A stretch of DNA of 15,694 bases from Desulfobacteraceae bacterium (GTDB lineage Bacteria > Desulfobacterota > Desulfobacteria > Desulfobacterales > SURF-7), in NCBI GenBank assembly GCA_030618925.1, contig JAUXCK010000014.1:1-15694 (forward strand), in the 5' to 3' direction. Every line of letters begins with the position of its first letter. The first letter of the stretch is position 1. A program made the translations under genes and the position numbers. A model generated the notes under the pieces. It was not told where the DNA came from. It saw only the letters and a list, made by a program, of their open reading frames with translations, and searched no databases. Of this stretch, positions 6,443 through 15,431 are shown in pieces.

Positions 6443-7651
6443 ATGCCTGTATATTTATGGGAAGGGAAAAATAGAAAACTCCAAGGCCAGAAGGGTCAAG
6501 TGGAAGCGGCAAATGAGGCAGCCGTACGTGCCCATCTTCAAAGGATCAAGGTGACACCCACAAAGATAAAGCCCAAGCCAAAGGATCTATTTGCAAACAT
6601 AGAGTTTTTACAGCCAAAAGTTCAACAGGAAGATATTATTGTCTTTGCACGGCAATTCTCTACCATGATCGATGCCGGCCTGCCAATTATTCAGTGCCTG
6701 GATATCCTGATGGCCCAGCAGGACAATGTCACTTTCAAAAAGCTGTTAAAATCAATGAAGGAATCGGTTGAAGGGGGTCAGACCCTTGCTGAGTCATTGA
6801 AAAAATTTCCCAAGCAATTTGATTCTTTGTTTGTGAATATGGTGGCAGCAGGTGAGGCCGGTGGTATCCTGGATGTCATTCTGAGGAGGTTGTCCGTCTA
6901 CCTGGAAAAGGCAGCCAAGCTTAAAAAACAGGTAAAGGGTGCCATGATGTATCCTTTGATAACCCTGTCCATAGCAGTGGTTGTTGTGATTGTTATCCTT
7001 GTTTTTGTTATCCCGGTGTTTGAGGAGATGTTTGCCGATTTCGGCAAAGAGCTTCCCCTTCCAACCCAGATTGTCGTTAGCATGAGTGAAACGGTTCAAA
7101 GTAAAATTCACTGGATGATCATTGGATTTATCGGGCTGATTATTGCTTACAAGCAGTTTTATAAGACCCCAAAAGGACAGTTCATGATGGATGACCTGTT
7201 CCTCAAGTTGCCCATTGTCGGGATACTAATACGCAAAGTGGCTGTGTCCAAGTTTACACGTACCATGGGAACCATGATGGCAAGCGGTGTGGCCATTCTG
7301 GATGCGCTTGATATTGTTGCCAAAACCGCAGGTAATGTGGTTATTGAAAAGGCGATATACAGTGTGCGCAGCGGAATTTCGGAAGGGCGAACAATGGCTG
7401 ACCCCTTATCTGAAAGCAAAGTTTTCCCATCCATGGTATGCTCCATGATCGCTGTTGGTGAATCGACCGGTGCACTGGATTCCATGCTGGAGAAGATTGC
7501 GGATTTTTATGAAGAGGAAGTCGATCAAGCCGTCGAAAACCTGACCTCTGCCATTGAGCCCTTGATGATGGTCATTATGGGTGGCCTTGTCGGTGGCCTG
7601 GTGGTCTCAATGTATCTTCCCGTATTTCAGATGGCCGGTGCTGTGGGCTAA
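6443..7651 (+). CDS. pilC: Type IV pilus inner-membrane platform protein PilC (GspF family)
   Basis: 402 residues from the ATG at 6443, typical of PilC/GspF. The frame extends back to a TTG at 6422, but GGGGGA four bases before the ATG marks the true start, and MPVYLWEG is the usual PilC opening. Two T2SS_F domains are visible, about 65-190 and 265-395; the first carries MVAAGEAGGILD (about 133-144) and the second the mirrored MIAVGESTGALD. Predicted membrane spans are about 169-190, 215-235 and 375-397. PilC sits in the inner membrane and couples the PilB/PilT ATPases to pilin assembly and removal. It is followed 37 bp later by a PilS-like kinase, but none of pilB, pilT or pilA is nearby. 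A GspF of type II secretion is possible; the pilS neighbour favours PilC. Confidence 0.9.
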   Translation: MPVYLWEGKNRKLQGQKGQVEAANEAAVRAHLQRIKVTPTKIKPKPKDLFANIEFLQPKVQQEDIIVFARQFSTMIDAGLPIIQCLDILMAQQDNVTFKKLLKSMKESVEGGQTLAESLKKFPKQFDSLFVNMVAAGEAGGILDVILRRLSVYLEKAAKLKKQVKGAMMYPLITLSIAVVVVIVILVFVIPVFEEMFADFGKELPLPTQIVVSMSETVQSKIHWMIIGFIGLIIAYKQFYKTPKGQFMMDDLFLKLPIVGILIRKVAVSKFTRTMGTMMASGVAILDALDIVAKTAGNVVIEKAIYSVRSGISEGRTMADPLSESKVFPSMVCSMIAVGESTGALDSMLEKIADFYEEEVDQAVENLTSAIEPLMMVIMGGLVGGLVVSMYLPVFQMAGAVG

Positions 7652-7688
7652 CCGTTTTCGCGAGGCCTTGTGCAGCATCTTCGTTCTC

Positions 7689-9002
7689 ATGAATTATTTA
7701 TCAGCACAACCGGATACCGACCAATTGGGTAAACTGAAAGGGCTCATGTTTTTTCGGGTCCTTTTTGCATTTTTGTTATTGGGCTCTACGCTTATATATG
7801 GAATCGGAAAGAGCCCATCCTCCGAAACCCTTCCTTTTTTCATCGTATTAGGACTCGGCTCAGGGATCCTTCTTCTCTCGATCTGCTATTTTATCATCCA
7901 CCATTTTGTTCAAAAATCAGTTCCGTTTATTTATATCCAGCTCGGTATAGATACCTGTATTGTTACGGGGATTATATTCATTACAGGCAGCTATGCCAGC
8001 GTTTTCACATTTATGTATCTTGTGGTGATTATCTGTTCAAGCATGCTGCTTTTCAGATTCGGGAGCCTGGTGATTGCCACTCTCTGCGTCCTGCAGTACA
8101 ATGCACTCATCTTTCTGGAATACCACAATATCCTTTTGCCGTTTGAAGTGGTGTCGGATTTGCCGGCGGCGTATCTCAAAGGGAGTTATGTGGTGTATAA
8201 GGTGGTGGCCATATCTGTGGCCTGTTATGCCATCGCCATTTTGACCAGCCTTTTATCGGAGCAGGAAAAAAAGACGAAAACAGAGCTTCTATCCCTGGAA
8301 GAACATGTTAAACGAGTGGAAAAAGCAGCAGCCATAGGTGAGATGGCAGCGGGGCTGGCCCATGAGATAAAAAATCCCCTGGCATCCCTCTCAGGTTCGA
8401 TTCAGCTTATGCAGGAAGAGCTGGAATACCATCCACAACATGAAAAATTAATGCAGATCGTGCTCCGGGAAGCGGATCGTTTGAGCAATCTGGTGACTGA
8501 TTTCCTTTTGTTTGCAAAACCCAAAATTGCCAAGGTTGAGACCATCCAGCTGGATAAGGCGATAACAGAGGTCGTGGCGCTTTTTGAGAAAGATATTGCG
8601 CGCCAAAGAAATGTAAATATAATCACCCGTTTTTCTGAAGGTCTTTGGGTGGAAATGGATCCAAAGCATTTGCAACAGGTGTTGTGGAATCTTTTCCTCA
8701 ATGCAGCGGATGCCATAAATCAGGATGGACAAATCCACATCGCCGCCTACCCGTTAAAACGGGCACATGTCTGCATTGAAATCCGTGATGATGGCTGCGG
8801 CATACCAGAGGCCGCCCTTCAGACGATTTTCGATCCGTTCTTTACCACCCGGCCCAATGGGACAGGTCTGGGTCTGTCTATTGTTCAGAGAATCCTCGTC
8901 TCCTATAACTGCCTGCTCGACGTGAAAAGCAAGGTGAATCAGGGAACAACATTTACCCTGAAATTAGAGCAGGTTGTACCGCAAAGTAACCCCGCCAACT
9001 AA
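7689..9002 (+). CDS. pilS: PilS-like membrane sensor histidine kinase
   Basis: 437 residues from the ATG at 7689. About six membrane spans occupy residues 18-190, then a short coiled linker, then a HisKA/HATPase kinase core. The H-box GEMAAGLAHEIKNPLASLSG (208-227) carries the phosphorylated H215. The N-box LQQVLWNLFLNAADAI, the G1 box IRDDGCGIP, and the F/G2 boxes DPFFTTRPNGTGLGLSIV are intact, so the enzyme should be active. PilS-type kinases phosphorylate the sigma-54 activator PilR to control pilin expression; position after pilC supports this reading. No response regulator follows; the next gene is lysS. The open frame reaches back to 7581 inside pilC, but those residues look like out-of-frame pilC. 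No strong ribosome site precedes 7689, so an in-frame TTG at 7668 behind CGAGG is an alternative start. Confidence 0.85.
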   Translation: MNYLSAQPDTDQLGKLKGLMFFRVLFAFLLLGSTLIYGIGKSPSSETLPFFIVLGLGSGILLLSICYFIIHHFVQKSVPFIYIQLGIDTCIVTGIIFITGSYASVFTFMYLVVIICSSMLLFRFGSLVIATLCVLQYNALIFLEYHNILLPFEVVSDLPAAYLKGSYVVYKVVAISVACYAIAILTSLLSEQEKKTKTELLSLEEHVKRVEKAAAIGEMAAGLAHEIKNPLASLSGSIQLMQEELEYHPQHEKLMQIVLREADRLSNLVTDFLLFAKPKIAKVETIQLDKAITEVVALFEKDIARQRNVNIITRFSEGLWVEMDPKHLQQVLWNLFLNAADAINQDGQIHIAAYPLKRAHVCIEIRDDGCGIPEAALQTIFDPFFTTRPNGTGLGLSIVQRILVSYNCLLDVKSKVNQGTTFTLKLEQVVPQSNPAN

Positions 9003-9074
9003 ATCTTGACACTTCCCTGCAAATAAGTTACCTAACCAAGTTGGTCCAATTTAAGGTTATGGGTTCCATCAGAA

Positions 9075-9113
9075 GCCACCCCTTTGTCATTTTTTAATGG
9101 TTTTGCGGGTGGT
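9075..9113 (+). other. Possible RNA hairpin in the pilS-lysS gap
   Basis: CCACCC (9076-9081) pairs with GGGTGG (9107-9112), with an outer G-U at 9075/9113. Inside, CATT (9088-9091) pairs with AATG (9096-9099) around a TTTT loop. The 149-bp gap otherwise holds a TTGACA at 9006-9011 without a convincing -10 partner. No T-run follows the hairpin, so a terminator is not supported. It ends 38 bases before the lysS start and may be a leader structure or chance. Confidence 0.25.
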
Positions 9114-9151
9114 ATTTACTATAGAATTAAGTGGGTTACAGGGTTATGGAC

Positions 9152-10636
9152 ATGAATAAAAAAAGTGATGTAATTGAAAAACGAAGAGATAAGCTGGAGG
9201 CCCTCAGAGAAAAGGGCGTTCAGCTTTTTCCGAATGACTTTAAAGTAAGCCACACGGTTAAGGACATCAAAGATACCATAGACGGGTCCCCTGAAACCAT
9301 TGGCGTGGACGGGGCACCATTTAGTGCCGCCGGTAGAATGATGGCCATCAACCGGTTCGGAAAATCATCGTTCATCCGGTTCAGGGACCGGACCGGACTG
9401 CTTCAGGCCTATATACGCAAAGACAAAATCGGGGAAGATGGATACGCCCTTTTTAAACAACTTGACATAGGCGACCTGGTAGGTCTGAGAGGCCCTGTTT
9501 TTCAAACCAAAACAGGTGAATGGACGCTTCTGGCAGACGAATTTAAACTCCTCTGCAAGGCGGTGAGACCCCTGCCGGAGAAGTTTCATGGGCTTAAGGA
9601 CCCTGAAAAACGATATCGTCAACGATATCTTGATCTTATAATGAATCAGGATGTCCGTGACATCTTTATCAAAAGGAGCAGGATTATCCAGGCCATCCGG
9701 GACTTTCTGCTTGACCGTGATTATTTGGAAGTGGAAACACCCATGATGCAGCCAATTCCGGGCGGTGCTGAGGCTGCACCGTTTAAGACCTTTCATAAAG
9801 CCCTTGGGATGGATCTTTTCCTGCGTATTGCCCCGGAACTTTATTTAAAACGCCTGGTTATCGGTGGATTTGAACGGGTATTTGAAATCAATCGTAACTT
9901 TCGAAATGAAGGTGTTTCAACCCAGCATAACCCTGAATTTACCATGCTTGAATTTTATGAAGCCTATGCCACTTACAGGGACTTGATGCAGATCACCCAG
10001 GAGATGTTTCAGGAAGTTGCGATTGCGGTCACAGGGTCCTCATCTATTCATTATCAAGGGCAGTCAATTGACTTTTCAGGAAATTGGCGCCAGATTTCGT
10101 TGCTGGACTCTTTGCAGGAGATCGGCGGTGTTGATACGGGTATTCTTTATAACCGCGGTGCATTGCTCGAACTCGCCTCATTAAAGGGGATCGAAATAAC
10201 AAAAGCCGATCGTATTGGAAAAGTAATCACCAAGTTATTTGACGTGCTTGTAGAGCCCAAGTTAATCCAGCCCACATTTATCACCGGCTACCCGGTAGAG
10301 GTCTCTCCCTTGTCAAAAAGAAGCGATACGGATAAAGCACTGACAGAACGGTTTGAACTCTTTATTGCAGGACGAGAAATTGCCAATGGGTTTTCCGAGC
10401 TAAACGATCCCTGCGATCAAAAAGAACGATTTTTGCAGCAGGTGGCTGACAGAGAGGCCGGCGATCCGGAAGCGCATTTCATGGATCAAGATTATGTTGA
10501 AGCGTTGGAATATGGCTTGCCACCGACAGCGGGTGAGGGAATTGGTATAGACCGGCTGGTGATGCTGCTGACAGACGCTGCTTCCATACGAGAAGTCATT
10601 CTGTTCCCACACATGAAACCATCAGGGAAAAAATAG
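9152..10636 (+). CDS. lysS: Lysyl-tRNA synthetase, class II
   Basis: 494 residues, normal for bacterial class II LysRS. An N-terminal OB-fold anticodon-binding domain (about 55-140, with RMMAINRFGKSSFIRFRDR) precedes the catalytic domain. Motif 1 lies around residues 184-200 (DYLEVETPMMQPIPGG), motif 2 is FEINRNFRNEGVSTQHNPEF (244-263), and motif 3 is GEGIGIDRLVMLL near the C terminus. The enzyme charges tRNA-Lys with lysine using ATP. The frame runs back to a GTG at 9131, and ATG codons lie at 9146 and 9152. AGGG at 9140-9143 is eight bases before 9152 but only two before 9146, so 9152 is preferred. The gene is the first of a lysS-lolC-lolD-bamA block, with 17 bp before lolC. Confidence 0.96.
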   Translation: MNKKSDVIEKRRDKLEALREKGVQLFPNDFKVSHTVKDIKDTIDGSPETIGVDGAPFSAAGRMMAINRFGKSSFIRFRDRTGLLQAYIRKDKIGEDGYALFKQLDIGDLVGLRGPVFQTKTGEWTLLADEFKLLCKAVRPLPEKFHGLKDPEKRYRQRYLDLIMNQDVRDIFIKRSRIIQAIRDFLLDRDYLEVETPMMQPIPGGAEAAPFKTFHKALGMDLFLRIAPELYLKRLVIGGFERVFEINRNFRNEGVSTQHNPEFTMLEFYEAYATYRDLMQITQEMFQEVAIAVTGSSSIHYQGQSIDFSGNWRQISLLDSLQEIGGVDTGILYNRGALLELASLKGIEITKADRIGKVITKLFDVLVEPKLIQPTFITGYPVEVSPLSKRSDTDKALTERFELFIAGREIANGFSELNDPCDQKERFLQQVADREAGDPEAHFMDQDYVEALEYGLPPTAGEGIGIDRLVMLLTDAASIREVILFPHMKPSGKK

Positions 10637-10653
10637 GGGCCGGTTCATTTTAC

Positions 10654-11889
10654 ATGCATTTTGAACTTTTCATTGGCGGTCGATATCTCAAGACCGGACA
10701 AAAGCAGACATTTATCTCCTTCATTACCCTTCTTTCCATCGCCGGTGTTATGGTTGGGGTGATGGCACTGATTGTTGTCCTTGCCGTTATGGCAGGGTTT
10801 GAGTCAGACTTGAAGTCCCGTATCCTGGGGGTTGAATCCCATGTGGTGCTGGGGCGTTACAATGGCCAGTTTGCAGACTATCGGAACGTTTTGACCCGGG
10901 TGTTGGCCATGGAAGATGTTGAAGCCGCCACCCCATATATTACTTCACAAGTCATGCTGCGGTCATCCTCCGGTGTTTCTGGTGCGCTTTTAAGGGGGAT
11001 TGTTCCTGAATCTGCGGGCAGCGTCATTCAGAATTTCAGCGGAACGTCCTTGAAAGAAAGATTTAGTGTTGCGCCAAAAGAGGTTGAGAAAAAGGCATGC
11101 CCCGGGATTATTCTCGGGAAGGAGCTTGCCAGAAACATCGGTGTTATCAAGGGAGACACTGTATATCTCATATCTCCCAGGGGAATGCTTTCGCCAATGG
11201 GGCATATCCCGGCCATGAAACGGTTTCAGGTGACGGACTATTTTGAATCCGGCATGTATGAGTATGATGGTTCTTTTGCCTATATCCACATCAAGGATGC
11301 CCAGAAAATATTGAAAATGGGAGATATAGTGACCGGAATTGGAATACGGGTGAACGATATTTACAATACAAAAGACATCAGTGAAAAAATGGTGGCAGAG
11401 ATCGGCCCTCATTACTGGACAAAGGACTGGATGCAGATGAACAAGAACCTGCTGTCAGCCCTCAAACTTGAAAAAGCTGCGATGTTTATTATTCTGACCT
11501 TGATTATTCTTGTTGCAGCCTTTAATATTGCAAGTTCCCTGATCATGATGGTTATGAAAAAGACCAGGGATATCGGCATATTAAAGGCTATGGGGGCGAC
11601 CACTCAGAATATTCGCAAAATATTTGTATTCAACGGAATGGTGATCGGGACAATAGGCACCCTGTGTGGTGCCTGTCTGGGATTTGTTCTATGTATTCTT
11701 TTGAAACAATACCGGTTTATCGAGCTCGATCCTGATGTGTACTATATCACCACCCTGCCGGTTGACCTCAAAGTGCTCGACGTCGTACTGATTGCATCTG
11801 CCGCCATGGTGATATGTTTTCTGGCAACGCTTTATCCCGCACACCAGGCCTCAAAGGTGGATCCTGTCGAGGCGATTCGTTACGGGTAA
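10654..11889 (+). CDS. lolC: Lipoprotein-releasing ABC transporter permease LolC/LolE family
   Basis: 411 residues. The opening FELFIGGRYLKTGQKQTFIS, followed by a long hydrophobic span (about 22-50) and AGFESDLKSRILG, is typical of LolC/LolE. A large periplasmic domain runs from about 52 to 270, then three membrane spans (about 272-297, 322-348, 370-393). The C terminus YPAHQASKVDPVEAIRYG is the standard FtsX-family ending. With LolD it extracts outer-membrane lipoproteins from the inner membrane and hands them to LolA. Only one permease gene is present, so a homodimeric transporter is likely, as in bacteria that have a single LolC/E-type subunit. The ATG at 10654 has AGGGG about 14 bases upstream, which is distant; the family start MHFE supports it anyway. 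lolD begins one base after the stop. Confidence 0.93.
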   Translation: MHFELFIGGRYLKTGQKQTFISFITLLSIAGVMVGVMALIVVLAVMAGFESDLKSRILGVESHVVLGRYNGQFADYRNVLTRVLAMEDVEAATPYITSQVMLRSSSGVSGALLRGIVPESAGSVIQNFSGTSLKERFSVAPKEVEKKACPGIILGKELARNIGVIKGDTVYLISPRGMLSPMGHIPAMKRFQVTDYFESGMYEYDGSFAYIHIKDAQKILKMGDIVTGIGIRVNDIYNTKDISEKMVAEIGPHYWTKDWMQMNKNLLSALKLEKAAMFIILTLIILVAAFNIASSLIMMVMKKTRDIGILKAMGATTQNIRKIFVFNGMVIGTIGTLCGACLGFVLCILLKQYRFIELDPDVYYITTLPVDLKVLDVVLIASAAMVICFLATLYPAHQASKVDPVEAIRYG

Positions 11890-11890
11890 C

Positions 11891-12625
11891 ATGACAGCTA
11901 TTATGGGACATTCTGAAAATGATAATGGCCACGCAATAAATCCAAAGACAGAGCATTTTATTTTTGGACAGGGCCTGTGTAAGAGCTTCAGCACCAGTGA
12001 ATCGCGGATCGATGTTCTCAGGGAGGTAGAGTTTCATGTGGATACCGGGGAAACCATTGCCATCGTCGGTGCATCCGGTATCGGGAAGTCAACTTTTCTT
12101 CACATCCTGGGTACACTTGACCGCCCGGACAGCGGATTTCTCTATTTCCAGGGCAGGAATGTTTTTCAGCTGGATGATATCCAGCTGGCAAAGCACCGGA
12201 ATACAGCGATCGGTTTTGTATTTCAGTTTCATCATTTGCTGCTGGAATTCAGCGCTTTGGAAAATGCCATGATGCCGGCCCTGATAAACGGTTTTGACAG
12301 GAAAAAAGCCGAAGAAGCTGCAGAGGAAGTCCTCATCAGGGTCGGTTTGCAGGAACGATTGACGCACAGGGTCAACGAATTGTCCGGCGGCGAGCAGCAG
12401 CGGGTTGCTCTTGCCAGAGCCCTTGTGTTAAAGCCATCTCTTTTGCTGGCTGATGAGCCGACAGGAAACCTGGATAAAGAAAACAGTGACCAGGTCCATG
12501 ATTTGTTATTTGAATTGAATCAGGAATTGTCCATGACAATGGTTGTTGTCACACACAACATGGAGCTTGCTTCCATGGTGTCGCGTAAGGTAACTATAGC
12601 TGCCGGGCAGTTAGTGGAAATTTAA
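11891..12625 (+). CDS. lolD: Lipoprotein-releasing ABC transporter ATPase LolD
   Basis: 244 residues with all ABC ATPase motifs intact: Walker A GASGIGKST (60-68), Q-loop Q112 in FQFHHLLLEF, signature LSGGEQQR (164-171), Walker B LLLADEP (184-190) and the H-loop histidine H222 in VVTHN. The FQFHHLL segment and TLDRPDSG after Walker A fit the LolD/MacB subgroup. It powers lipoprotein release by the LolC permease encoded just upstream. The ATG at 11891 comes one base after the lolC stop, which suggests translational coupling; an in-frame ATG at 11903 is an alternative. The N-terminal 20 residues before the ABC fold (Asn/His/Asp-rich) are slightly longer than usual. A 68-bp gap with TTGACA at 12654-12659, but no good -10, precedes bamA. 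Confidence 0.94.
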   Translation: MTAIMGHSENDNGHAINPKTEHFIFGQGLCKSFSTSESRIDVLREVEFHVDTGETIAIVGASGIGKSTFLHILGTLDRPDSGFLYFQGRNVFQLDDIQLAKHRNTAIGFVFQFHHLLLEFSALENAMMPALINGFDRKKAEEAAEEVLIRVGLQERLTHRVNELSGGEQQRVALARALVLKPSLLLADEPTGNLDKENSDQVHDLLFELNQELSMTMVVVTHNMELASMVSRKVTIAAGQLVEI

Positions 12626-12693
12626 TGTGCCGGGATCACATTCAAAGAAGTTTTTGACAGACAGAATGATTATCGATTAAGGCCTGTATATTA

Positions 12694-15429
12694 ATGACAA
12701 TACGAGTGAGTGTTTTTTTTATTGCTGTATTTTTCTGTATCGTCAACATTGCATCCGCTCAGGATAAGCCCGTTGTAGCAGTGTTGCCATTTGAAGTTTT
12801 TGCTGCAGGAGATCTGAGTCATCTGCAGACGGAAACGATAAAAAATATTTCTGATCAAATGGAAAATACAGGGCTCACTGTGATCACGCCTGATCGTTTA
12901 CCAGAGGTGCCCCTTGGGGAGCTGGGAGAAAATCTTGATGCTGTCCGGGAGTTTGGAAAGAAGGTTGAAGCGGACTTCGTGGTCTGGGGCAGTATGACAT
13001 GGGCTGAAGACCGTTACAGCATTGATGCAAAAATAATAGAAACAGATGCCGCAGCCCCACCAGCGGCTTTTTTTGCTGAAGGGGAGGGATTGGAAAACCT
13101 TTTGTCAGTGGTGCGGAAGCTCTCACAGGATCTTTCCGAGACAATTCTGAAGCAGGAAAGGATCGCTGAGATTCAGGTTACAGGAAATGAACGGATTGAA
13201 GATGATGCAGTTCTTAAAAGGGTCAAAACCAGTCCTGGTGATATTTATTTCCCCGATCGACTGACCGAAGATCTGAATAACGTTTATGCAATGGGATATT
13301 TTGATGATATCCGAATCGAGTCCAAAGACAGTGCCAACGGAAAGATTATCATTTTTCATATCAAGGAAAAACCGACCATCCGGGAAATTCTCATCACCGG
13401 GAACAGCGACAGTATTTACGATGATGATGAAATTAAAGAAAATATCAACATCAGCACCGGCTCGATATTTAATATTTTTATCATCAAACAAGAAATTAAG
13501 ACGATTGAGACATTATACAAGGATAAAAATTATCATAATTCCGTGGTCACATACAAAATAAAACCCCATAAAAATAATCAGGCTGACCTGGAGATACTGA
13601 TTGAAGAAGGCGAAAAAATCCTGATCAGGAAAGTTATCTTTGAAGGGAATCAATCCTTCAGCGATAAGGAGATAAAGGCGCTAAGGGCGGGCAAAAAAGG
13701 ATTCTATGCCTATTTCCCCTTTTCGGTATTTCTGAAATCCGGAGAATTGGGAAAAATGGAGACCAGCGAAAAGGGCATTTTTTCTTTTATCACCAATTCC
13801 GGAGAACTGAATATCGAAATGTTGAACCAGGATGTGGCCAAGATAACGGCTTTTTATCACAATCACGGATATATAAGGGCAAGGGTCGGGGAGCCTCAGA
13901 TTGACTATGAGGAAGAGGCGATTTTTATAAAAATAAAGATAGATGAGGGGCCTTGTTTCAGAACCGGCAAGATTGATATGGAAGGGGATCTGATCATGCC
14001 CAAAGAAGATTTGCTAAAATATATGCAAATCGGCAAGGAAGAGTTCCTCAGTCGTGGGGTTTTGCGAACCGATATCCTTGCCCTGACCGATATATATTCT
14101 GATCAGGGGTTTTATTATGCGGAAATTCTCCCCAAAATTGATGAGGATTTTGACAATCAGTCGGCAGATATCACCTTTGTGATAAGGCAAGGAAATCCTG
14201 TATATTTTGAAAAAATCATTATTTCGGGAAACACCAAGACAAGGGATAAGGTCATCCGTAGAGAACTCCCGATATCTGAGCAGTATTTATATAGCGGTAC
14301 GCAATTAAAACGCGGGATTCAAAATCTGTACCGGCTTGATTATTTTGAAGATATTAAGGTGAAAACCCTTAAAGGGAGCGCCGGGGACAAGATGATCCTC
14401 AAAATTGACGTGATTGAAAAACCGACCGGCACATTCAGCTTTGGGGGCGGTTACAGCAGTATGCAGCGGTTTTTTGCCACGGTCTCGGTCTCCCAGCGGA
14501 ATTTTCAGGGGCGCGGTCAGATTCTGAATGTGTCGGCTGAAAAAGGCGGTATAACCGATCAGTTTTCACTGAGTTTTACAGAACCATGGCTCTTTGACAT
14601 TCCGTTATCTGCCACTGCTTCAGTATTTGATACCATGAGCGATTATCCCGAATACGATCGGAAAAGGCTTGGCGGCAGTATAGGGATGGGTTATCCGGTG
14701 TATGATTATACCCGGGCATCCATCACCTTTGTTTATGAGACTGATAAATATACAAATATCTCGGAATTCGCACCACAATATTATATTAATCTTGGTGACG
14801 ATGCCGAGGTTGTAACGAGCAAAGTATTAACCCGGCTGAGATATGACTCACGGGACCGGCTCTACAATCCAACCCGGGGGTATGATAACAGTGTTACCGT
14901 CACCTATGCCGGGGATCTCCTCGGGGGGGATACTGCCTTTACGAAATGGGTCCTGGAGGCCGGCAGGTATATCCCCATGTTCTATAATACAGTCAGTTTT
15001 TTTCACGCCAAGACCGGGTACGTCAGGAAAAATAGCGGTGGGGATCTGCCCACCGATCAGCGGTTTTTTCTAGGCGGCCTGAATTCTTTACGGGGATTTG
15101 AATGGAATGAAATCAGCCCCATTGTGTTAAATGAATTGGGGGTGCCGACCCGGGTGGGAGGCAATAAATTTATTCAGTTTAATGTCGAATATCTGATTCC
15201 CTTGTTCATGGATGCCGGGCTCATGGGGTTGGTTTTTTATGATACGGGAAATGCCTTTAACAATGATGAACCCATGGATCTGGGGGATCTCAGACAAAGT
15301 GCCGGTTACGGATTCAGATGGTATTCGCCCATCGGTCCCATCCGGATCGAATGCGGGTATATACTCGATCCCAAGCCGGGAGAAAACACAGGCGGGAACT
15401 GGCAGTTTACGATGGGGGGCGCTTTTTAG
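12694..15429 (+). CDS. bamA: BamA outer-membrane assembly factor with extra N-terminal domain
   Basis: 911 residues, longer than E. coli BamA (about 810). A signal peptide (1-22, cleavage after ASA) precedes an extra domain at about 26-150 (VVAVLPFEVF, FVVWGSMTWAEDRYSIDAKI) that resembles TolB-N/CsgG/FlgO-type folds. Five POTRA repeats follow, starting near residues 156, 228, 310, 420 and 503, each with an 'I-x-G-N' or similar strand and several ending in 'GYFDD', 'HGYIRA' or 'DYFEDIKV' elements. POTRA 3 carries an insertion at about 335-375. The beta-barrel (about 585-911) includes the NPTRGY block, the LRGF motif (799-802, usually VRGF) and a C-terminal Phe needed for barrel folding. BamA inserts beta-barrel proteins into the outer membrane. 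The neighbours lolCD and ompH support an envelope-assembly operon. The ATG at 12694 has only AAGG 11 bases upstream. Confidence 0.95.
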   Translation: MTIRVSVFFIAVFFCIVNIASAQDKPVVAVLPFEVFAAGDLSHLQTETIKNISDQMENTGLTVITPDRLPEVPLGELGENLDAVREFGKKVEADFVVWGSMTWAEDRYSIDAKIIETDAAAPPAAFFAEGEGLENLLSVVRKLSQDLSETILKQERIAEIQVTGNERIEDDAVLKRVKTSPGDIYFPDRLTEDLNNVYAMGYFDDIRIESKDSANGKIIIFHIKEKPTIREILITGNSDSIYDDDEIKENINISTGSIFNIFIIKQEIKTIETLYKDKNYHNSVVTYKIKPHKNNQADLEILIEEGEKILIRKVIFEGNQSFSDKEIKALRAGKKGFYAYFPFSVFLKSGELGKMETSEKGIFSFITNSGELNIEMLNQDVAKITAFYHNHGYIRARVGEPQIDYEEEAIFIKIKIDEGPCFRTGKIDMEGDLIMPKEDLLKYMQIGKEEFLSRGVLRTDILALTDIYSDQGFYYAEILPKIDEDFDNQSADITFVIRQGNPVYFEKIIISGNTKTRDKVIRRELPISEQYLYSGTQLKRGIQNLYRLDYFEDIKVKTLKGSAGDKMILKIDVIEKPTGTFSFGGGYSSMQRFFATVSVSQRNFQGRGQILNVSAEKGGITDQFSLSFTEPWLFDIPLSATASVFDTMSDYPEYDRKRLGGSIGMGYPVYDYTRASITFVYETDKYTNISEFAPQYYINLGDDAEVVTSKVLTRLRYDSRDRLYNPTRGYDNSVTVTYAGDLLGGDTAFTKWVLEAGRYIPMFYNTVSFFHAKTGYVRKNSGGDLPTDQRFFLGGLNSLRGFEWNEISPIVLNELGVPTRVGGNKFIQFNVEYLIPLFMDAGLMGLVFYDTGNAFNNDEPMDLGDLRQSAGYGFRWYSPIGPIRIECGYILDPKPGENTGGNWQFTMGGAF

Positions 15430-15431
15430 GG

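Noticed and set aside
9006..9034. TTGACA-based promoter just after pilS
   Set aside because: The -35 hexamer is perfect, but no hexamer near the right spacing resembles TATAAT (TACCTA at 17 bp matches only two positions).
9104..9117. GGGTGGTA before lysS, resembling the T-box sequence of tRNA-sensing leaders
   Set aside because: The match breaks right after the TA (TT instead of CC), the 149-bp gap is too short for a normal stem I with specifier loop, and no terminator follows before the start codon.
13123..13491. 122-codon open frame on the minus strand inside bamA
   Set aside because: It lies wholly within a well-supported gene on the other strand, has no family resemblance and no ribosome site; it is a shadow frame.
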